NCBI GenBank assembly: GCA_035283845.1
Contig: DATESZ010000185.1
Coordinates: forward strand, 1-10,368
Direction of reading: 5' to 3'
Length of the DNA: 10,368 nucleotides
Source of the DNA: DATESZ01 sp035283845
GTDB taxonomy: Bacteria; Desulfobacterota; Syntrophia; Syntrophales; JACQWR01
The first letter of the stretch is position 1. The number at the start of each line of letters is the position of its first letter. Position numbers and translations under genes: made by a program. The notes under the pieces were generated by a model that was not told where the DNA came from, made no database searches, and saw only the letters and a list, made by a program, of their open reading frames with translations. Shown here piece after piece: positions 6,900-10,368 of the stretch.

Positions 6900-9116
6900 T
6901 CAGTAAGTCTTAATCTTGTAGACCTTGCACATGCATAGTGCTGCTCTGAGCGGCCAAACCCCGTCCACCTGATTACATGCGTCCGGGTCATCATTTATGA
7001 CTACTTCGATGTTTGACTCCCATACCCCATGAAGCCAGGGTTCTTCTCCCGGCTGTTCAGGAAACCACCAGCCATGCTGAGCATGAACCACTCTTGGATC
7101 AATACCATCGAAAAATTGACATTTTTGTTTTACCCTTCCCCTCAGGGTCTCAATCCAAACCCAGTCGCCATCACTGATGCCCATCTCGGAAGCTGTCTTA
7201 GGGTTGATTTGCACCAGCGGGTTGGGGTGCATTTTACGTAGAGAATCAATTTGTCGATGTTCCGAATGAAAAAAGGGAAGGTGCCTGCCTCCCGTAATCA
7301 GGATCAGCGGGAATTCTTGTGCCAGCTCCGGATTGCTGACAGGAGTCTCATCCGGTTCGTGGTAACTCGGCAGTGGGTCGTAGCCAAGCTTTTCCATTAT
7401 GGTTGAGTAAAGCTCTGCCTTCCCCGTAGGCGTGCCAAATCCTAATCTCTCGTATTTCTTCTCTTCCCTGGAAATTTCAAGATACCCGCCTGTTTTCTCT
7501 ATAAAATCTTTTAAGCTGCTATAGCCCAATGGCTCAAGGCAATATCCAAAGGCCCCCTCAAGGCTTTCCCATGGCCAGTACTCTTGCTGCCCCAACCGTA
7601 TCCCCAACCCTCGCCAAAGGTCATAATCAGGCCTTCGGTCATATTTCCCCTCAACTATATTGGGCAGGGCTGCTTCTCCGGCATCTATGGGAAAAGAATA
7701 AAGCTGCGGTCTTTCTAACCAGCAAGCTGAGGGCAAGACATAATCGGCAAGCTCGGCACTCGGGGTCATCCAGTGTTCGTGGACCACATACAGGTCCAAA
7801 GACTTCAGGGCTTTATATACCAGTTTGGTATTCGCCTGGGTTACCATAGGATTGCTGGCCACGGTCAGCATAGCTCTGACAGGATAAGGGTCACCTGTCA
7901 TCATCGCTCTATAGACGCTGGGCGCATGAGCCATACCAATCACTTGTCTTGGCCATTTTGTCACAGAGTACTTTTTAATCAAATCATAACCGATAAGGGA
8001 AATAAGTCTAAATCGGTCTGCTCCAATCTGTTTTTCCCTCTGTTCGGGACTAAGCTTGTCATCGAGCTCTATTTCGTAATCACGTATAAACTCTGGGAGC
8101 TGAGAATAGCCAAGTATCGGCTCGCCACCATATATATCTATATTACCGGTTATGGCTGCCCAGATCTTATGGGCATGGATAGCCGCCACATTATTAATCG
8201 TCTGTTCTATGCCCATTGATTGATAAATCACAGCTGGTTTGACAGAAAGCCATCTTGCCGCTTCTATAATCTTTTTTGCAGGAATCCACGTGATTTCAGA
8301 TACTTTTTCCAACGTGTACTCTTGAACATGCTGTTTAATCTTATCGAACCCGTAACACCACTTATCTACAAACTCCTTATCATAAAGCCCTTCATCTATA
8401 ATGACTTTTATCATTGCCAGCATTAAGGCCGCATCAGTGCCAGGCCTAATTTGCAACCACATATCGGCCCTGTCAGCTCCTCCAATGCGTCTGGGGTCGA
8501 CGACTAAAAGCTTTACCCCTTCCCTTTTTCGGTCAAGGACAGAAGCCCACAACTGCCTATTGGCTTGTTCCGGATTACCTCCCCACAATGCTATGCACTT
8601 GGCTGGCTTGCCCAAAGCCTTACGCATACCGCCAAATCCCGCCCACCATCCCCAGACGGCGAGGCTCACTATCCCTCCAGGTCCAAAACAGATGTTTCCC
8701 TGTCCAATGATGTTAGGACTTCCTAACAGGTTCATAAAGCGTAATCTGTGTTCATCACTTGTCCTGCCGGTCCCAAGGCTGGTAGCCACAGTCTCAGGTC
8801 CATACTTACTCACTAACTCCTTCAATTTTGCTGCTATCTCATCTAAAGCTTGTTCCCAGGATATTTTTTTCCATTTGCCTTCCCCTTTTTCGCCAACCCT
8901 CTTCAAGGGGTAGTTGAGCCGATCCGGATGGTAGATGTACTCTGCAGCCGCCCTTGCTCTGGGGCAGGCTCTTACTACGGAGCGGAGCCGTTTGCTCCTG
9001 GGCTCGCCCTTAACCTCTTCAATCTTTACTAACCTGCCATCTTTGACATGCACCTCTACCTTACAGTGGCTATGACACCAATAACAAAGGGCCTTAATTT
9101 TCATTTGCTCGCTCAT
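6900..9116 (-). CDS. Molybdopterin (bis-PGD) oxidoreductase, acetylene hydratase-like subgroup
   Basis: A large DMSO-reductase-family protein, 738 residues from ATG 9116. The N-terminal [4Fe-4S] motif CYWCHSHC gives C11, C14 and C18, with C51 in RACPRA. NICFGPGG places C143 as the probable Mo/W ligand. PRR (VVDPRR), DYVLPSACWLERP and a C-terminal dinucleotide-binding domain (ITGGRHLPFFHSEHRQ to the end) complete the fold. Several stretches recall Pelobacter acetylene hydratase from memory (FMNLLGSPN, KLGYDPLPSYHEP), but the Asp after the second cluster Cys there is His here (CH), so acetylene hydration is unlikely. No twin-arginine signal and no adjacent Fe-S or membrane subunit are seen, pointing to a soluble cytoplasmic enzyme. 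In-frame TTG 9146 and ATG 9128 also exist; ATG 9116 is preferred because GAGG lies six bases upstream. The gene follows the amidohydrolase closely. Possible roles: hydration, or dehydroxylation of a phenolic ring, as in catechol dehydroxylases. Confidence 0.9.
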   Translation of the reverse strand: MSEQMKIKALCYWCHSHCKVEVHVKDGRLVKIEEVKGEPRSKRLRSVVRACPRARAAAEYIYHPDRLNYPLKRVGEKGEGKWKKISWEQALDEIAAKLKELVSKYGPETVATSLGTGRTSDEHRLRFMNLLGSPNIIGQGNICFGPGGIVSLAVWGWWAGFGGMRKALGKPAKCIALWGGNPEQANRQLWASVLDRKREGVKLLVVDPRRIGGADRADMWLQIRPGTDAALMLAMIKVIIDEGLYDKEFVDKWCYGFDKIKQHVQEYTLEKVSEITWIPAKKIIEAARWLSVKPAVIYQSMGIEQTINNVAAIHAHKIWAAITGNIDIYGGEPILGYSQLPEFIRDYEIELDDKLSPEQREKQIGADRFRLISLIGYDLIKKYSVTKWPRQVIGMAHAPSVYRAMMTGDPYPVRAMLTVASNPMVTQANTKLVYKALKSLDLYVVHEHWMTPSAELADYVLPSACWLERPQLYSFPIDAGEAALPNIVEGKYDRRPDYDLWRGLGIRLGQQEYWPWESLEGAFGYCLEPLGYSSLKDFIEKTGGYLEISREEKKYERLGFGTPTGKAELYSTIMEKLGYDPLPSYHEPDETPVSNPELAQEFPLILITGGRHLPFFHSEHRQIDSLRKMHPNPLVQINPKTASEMGISDGDWVWIETLRGRVKQKCQFFDGIDPRVVHAQHGWWFPEQPGEEPWLHGVWESNIEVVINDDPDACNQVDGVWPLRAALCMCKVYKIKTY

Positions 9117-9122
9117 TTTCAT

Positions 9123-9126
9123 CCTC
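9123..9126 (-). promoter_or_regulatory. Short ribosome binding site choosing the start of the Mo/W enzyme
   Basis: GAGG on the minus strand is followed by six bases (ATGAAA) and then ATG 9116. The alternatives at 9146 (TTG), 9128 and 9122 lack any well-spaced Shine-Dalgarno sequence. The site is short, so the call is moderate. Confidence 0.45.
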
Positions 9127-9138
9127 ATTGGAATAAGT

Positions 9139-9990
9139 TTATTCAAGCGACAGGTTCAGAATCCTCTGGGCATTCTTATAGTAAACCTTCTCAAGAACTT
9201 GAGGCTTGAACCCGGACTCCTCATAATCCTTGAATAATCGTTCGTGTGGAAGAGAAGGGTAATCCGAGCCGAATAACATTTTGTCCTGGAGCCGCCCGTT
9301 AATCTCTTTCTTCAGCGATTCGCTGAAGTACTTTGGGGACCACCCGGAGAGTTCATTAAAAACATTTCCTTTGTGAAGCAATACCGCAATCATTTCTTCT
9401 TGCCAGGGCCAGGAGGGATGGCAAGCAATAATTGTGAGGTCTGGAAAATCTGCGGCCACGTCGTCTAAATAAACCGGCTGAGTATACTTCAAATGGATTC
9501 CCATGCCTCCTGGCATTCCGGCCCCAATGCCGGTAGTTCCGGTATGGAATTGGACTGGTATCTTTAGCTCAACGCATTTCTCATAGAGAGGATAAAATCG
9601 CCTGTCGTTAGGGAAAAACCCTTGGACACTGGGGTGAAATTTAGCTCCATTCAACTTCAGCGCTTTGACAGATCTCTCCAATTCCTGGATCGCCATCTCT
9701 CCTTTCCACGGATCGACGCAAGCCCATCCACCGATAAACGCTTCAGGATGATCTTTAACTAACTTAGCCACATAGTCATTGCTTGTGCGAGGCAATCCGG
9801 TATTGGTCTCCGCGTCCCAGGCCACTGGCATCCCTCTGACGCCGGCTTTCACAAAATCCTGAACCATTTCTTCCTCTGTCCTTATAGGAGTCTTGACTTT
9901 ATAGTATCGTTCCATAGCCTCGTTAAATATTTTGAGGCTTTCCATTCCCGTTTTCGTACTCATATGACAATGCACATCAATGGCTTTCAT
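9139..9990 (-). CDS. TIM-barrel metal-dependent amidohydrolase (ACMSD-like, amidohydrolase_2 family)
   Basis: A 283-residue complete barrel. Metal and catalytic residues can be seen: DVHCH (H7, H9) on strand 1, KFHP (H119), FHTG (H149), ACHPSW (H191) and FGSDYP (D243). H7, H9, H149, H191 and D243 match the pattern of aminocarboxymuconate-semialdehyde decarboxylase relatives. Family members include non-oxidative aromatic acid decarboxylases, lactone hydrolases and, in coumarate catabolism, CouO-type hydrolases of aryl beta-ketoacyl-CoA. Given the CoA ligases and hydratase downstream, the last role is attractive but is inference. The ATG at 9990 follows AAAGGAGGTAA, the strongest binding site in the window. 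The stop is 22 bases before the Mo/W enzyme's chosen start, and 36 bases separate it from the NifH-like gene upstream. No signal peptide. Note that it supplies a possible second decarboxylase besides UbiD. Confidence 0.9.
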   Translation of the reverse strand: MKAIDVHCHMSTKTGMESLKIFNEAMERYYKVKTPIRTEEEMVQDFVKAGVRGMPVAWDAETNTGLPRTSNDYVAKLVKDHPEAFIGGWACVDPWKGEMAIQELERSVKALKLNGAKFHPSVQGFFPNDRRFYPLYEKCVELKIPVQFHTGTTGIGAGMPGGMGIHLKYTQPVYLDDVAADFPDLTIIACHPSWPWQEEMIAVLLHKGNVFNELSGWSPKYFSESLKKEINGRLQDKMLFGSDYPSLPHERLFKDYEESGFKPQVLEKVYYKNAQRILNLSLE

Positions 9991-9995
9991 ACCTG

Positions 9996-10006
9996 TTACC
10001 TCCTTT
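9996..10006 (-). promoter_or_regulatory. Strong ribosome binding site of the amidohydrolase gene
   Basis: The minus strand reads AAAGGAGGTAA, then CAGGT and ATG at 9990. AAGGAGGT is fully complementary to the usual 16S rRNA tail. It is the best site in the block and suggests efficient initiation at the amidohydrolase. Confidence 0.8.
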
Positions 10007-10026
10007 GAAAGTATAATAAATTTTCT

Positions 10027-10368
10027 TTACGAATACTTATTAACTATGTTTATGACCTCCCGCAATGACAGAATATCTCGTGTCAGCGAGTGTAGCTCTG
10101 TGTTATCCCGAATATTGCGTGCCAACTCTATATAGTGACCTGCTTGCTCAGAATCAGGAAAAGCCTCGACTACTGTAGTGCGCAGGTTCTCTGCCTGTTG
10201 TACCAATTCCGAGCGAGGTATATGGTAAGTCACAGTAAGTCCCACAGCACCGAATACTTCTTCCACTATTTTCTGTTCATTTTGAACACCGCGCATGTTA
10301 TTGATTATGCCTGCAATACCAACATTGGTACCACGGGTTTTTGCTGCTTCAATGCTCTGAGCAATCTT
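10027..10368 (-). CDS. NifH-like (nitrogenase iron protein family) ATPase, C-terminal part only
   Basis: The frame is open from the right edge to TAA at 10027, giving 113 residues of the C-terminal part; the N-terminus lies beyond the window. It begins KIAQSIEAAKTRGTNVGIAG, continues IINNMRGVQNEQKIVEE, then HIPRSELVQQAE, TTVVEAFPDSEQAGHYIELA and a short helical tail. This follows the C-terminal half of NifH, including the HFVPRxxxVxxAE and TVIEYDPxxxQAxEYRxLA segments. The family couples ATP hydrolysis to low-potential electron delivery from a [4Fe-4S] cluster bridging two subunits; the P-loop and cluster cysteines would be upstream, outside the window. The NifH IICNSR segment reads IINNMR, so it is probably a nitrogenase-like homologue rather than true NifH. 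It points the same way as the catabolic genes, with 36 bases to the amidohydrolase. Whether it shares their transcript is unproven. Confidence 0.8.
   Translation of the reverse strand, partial: KIAQSIEAAKTRGTNVGIAGIINNMRGVQNEQKIVEEVFGAVGLTVTYHIPRSELVQQAENLRTTVVEAFPDSEQAGHYIELARNIRDNTELHSLTRDILSLREVINIVNKYS

Noticed and set aside
1496..8913. Long plus-strand open frames of 100-180 codons opposite the AOR-like, hydratase, ligase and Mo/W genes
   Set aside because: They are antisense shadows of convincing minus-strand genes, with no recognisable domains.
6900..9116. Identification as true acetylene hydratase
   Set aside because: The Asp next to the second cluster cysteine is replaced by His, and the context is aromatic or CoA-thioester metabolism.
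10007..10040. Promoter upstream of the amidohydrolase (TATACT-like -10)
   Set aside because: The spacer positions hold no credible -35 element, and the gap between genes is only 36 bases, so AT-rich chance similarity is likely.

Overview
The window is a dense, single-direction block of catabolic genes. Every gene I can support lies on the minus strand, so transcription runs from high to low coordinates. The enzymes are mostly oxygen-sensitive or anaerobe-typical: an aldehyde:ferredoxin-oxidoreductase-family protein, a bis-pterin Mo/W oxidoreductase with an Fe-S motif, a UbiD-type decarboxylase and a NifH-like ATPase. Two phenylacetate-CoA-ligase-like enzymes and an enoyl-CoA hydratase accompany them. 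This suggests a strict anaerobe that degrades aromatic or related organic acids, for example a syntrophic or sulfate-reducing Desulfobacterota or an anaerobic Firmicute. The taxon cannot be fixed from the sequence; AAGGAGG-type ribosome binding sites and alternative GTG starts fit either.

Layout in transcription order: a NifH-like protein entering from the right edge (3' end only, 10368-10027); a TIM-barrel metal-dependent amidohydrolase (9990-9139); an acetylene-hydratase-like molybdopterin oxidoreductase (9116-6900); two tandem paralogous CoA ligases of equal length (6884-5481 and 5432-4029); an enoyl-CoA hydratase (4015-3239); an AOR-family oxidoreductase (3225-1348); and a UbiD-family decarboxylase that runs off the left edge (1262-1). 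Intergenic gaps are 13 to 85 bases. Two stop codons lie inside the next gene's ribosome binding site, so at least the ligase-B/hydratase/AOR stretch looks like one translationally coupled operon. No gene-free stretch exceeds 300 bases. I see no tRNA, rRNA, CRISPR array, transposase or convincing promoter. The longest gap (1263-1347) holds a GC-rich inverted repeat of dispersed-repeat type.

How the genes may work together (inference): a ligase activates an aromatic or cinnamate-like acid to its CoA thioester. The hydratase hydrates the side chain, and the chain is cleaved either by an aldehyde-releasing route or by beta-ketoacyl-CoA hydrolysis by the amidohydrolase. The AOR-like enzyme handles an aldehyde or acid, the second ligase re-activates the product, and UbiD (de)carboxylates the ring. 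The Mo/W enzyme could hydrate or dehydroxylate the substrate. No substrate can be read from the sequence. Several active sites depart from their family's usual pattern (UbiD acidic residues, the AOR His motif, the Asp of the Mo/W enzyme), so the cluster may carry out chemistry that is not yet described.
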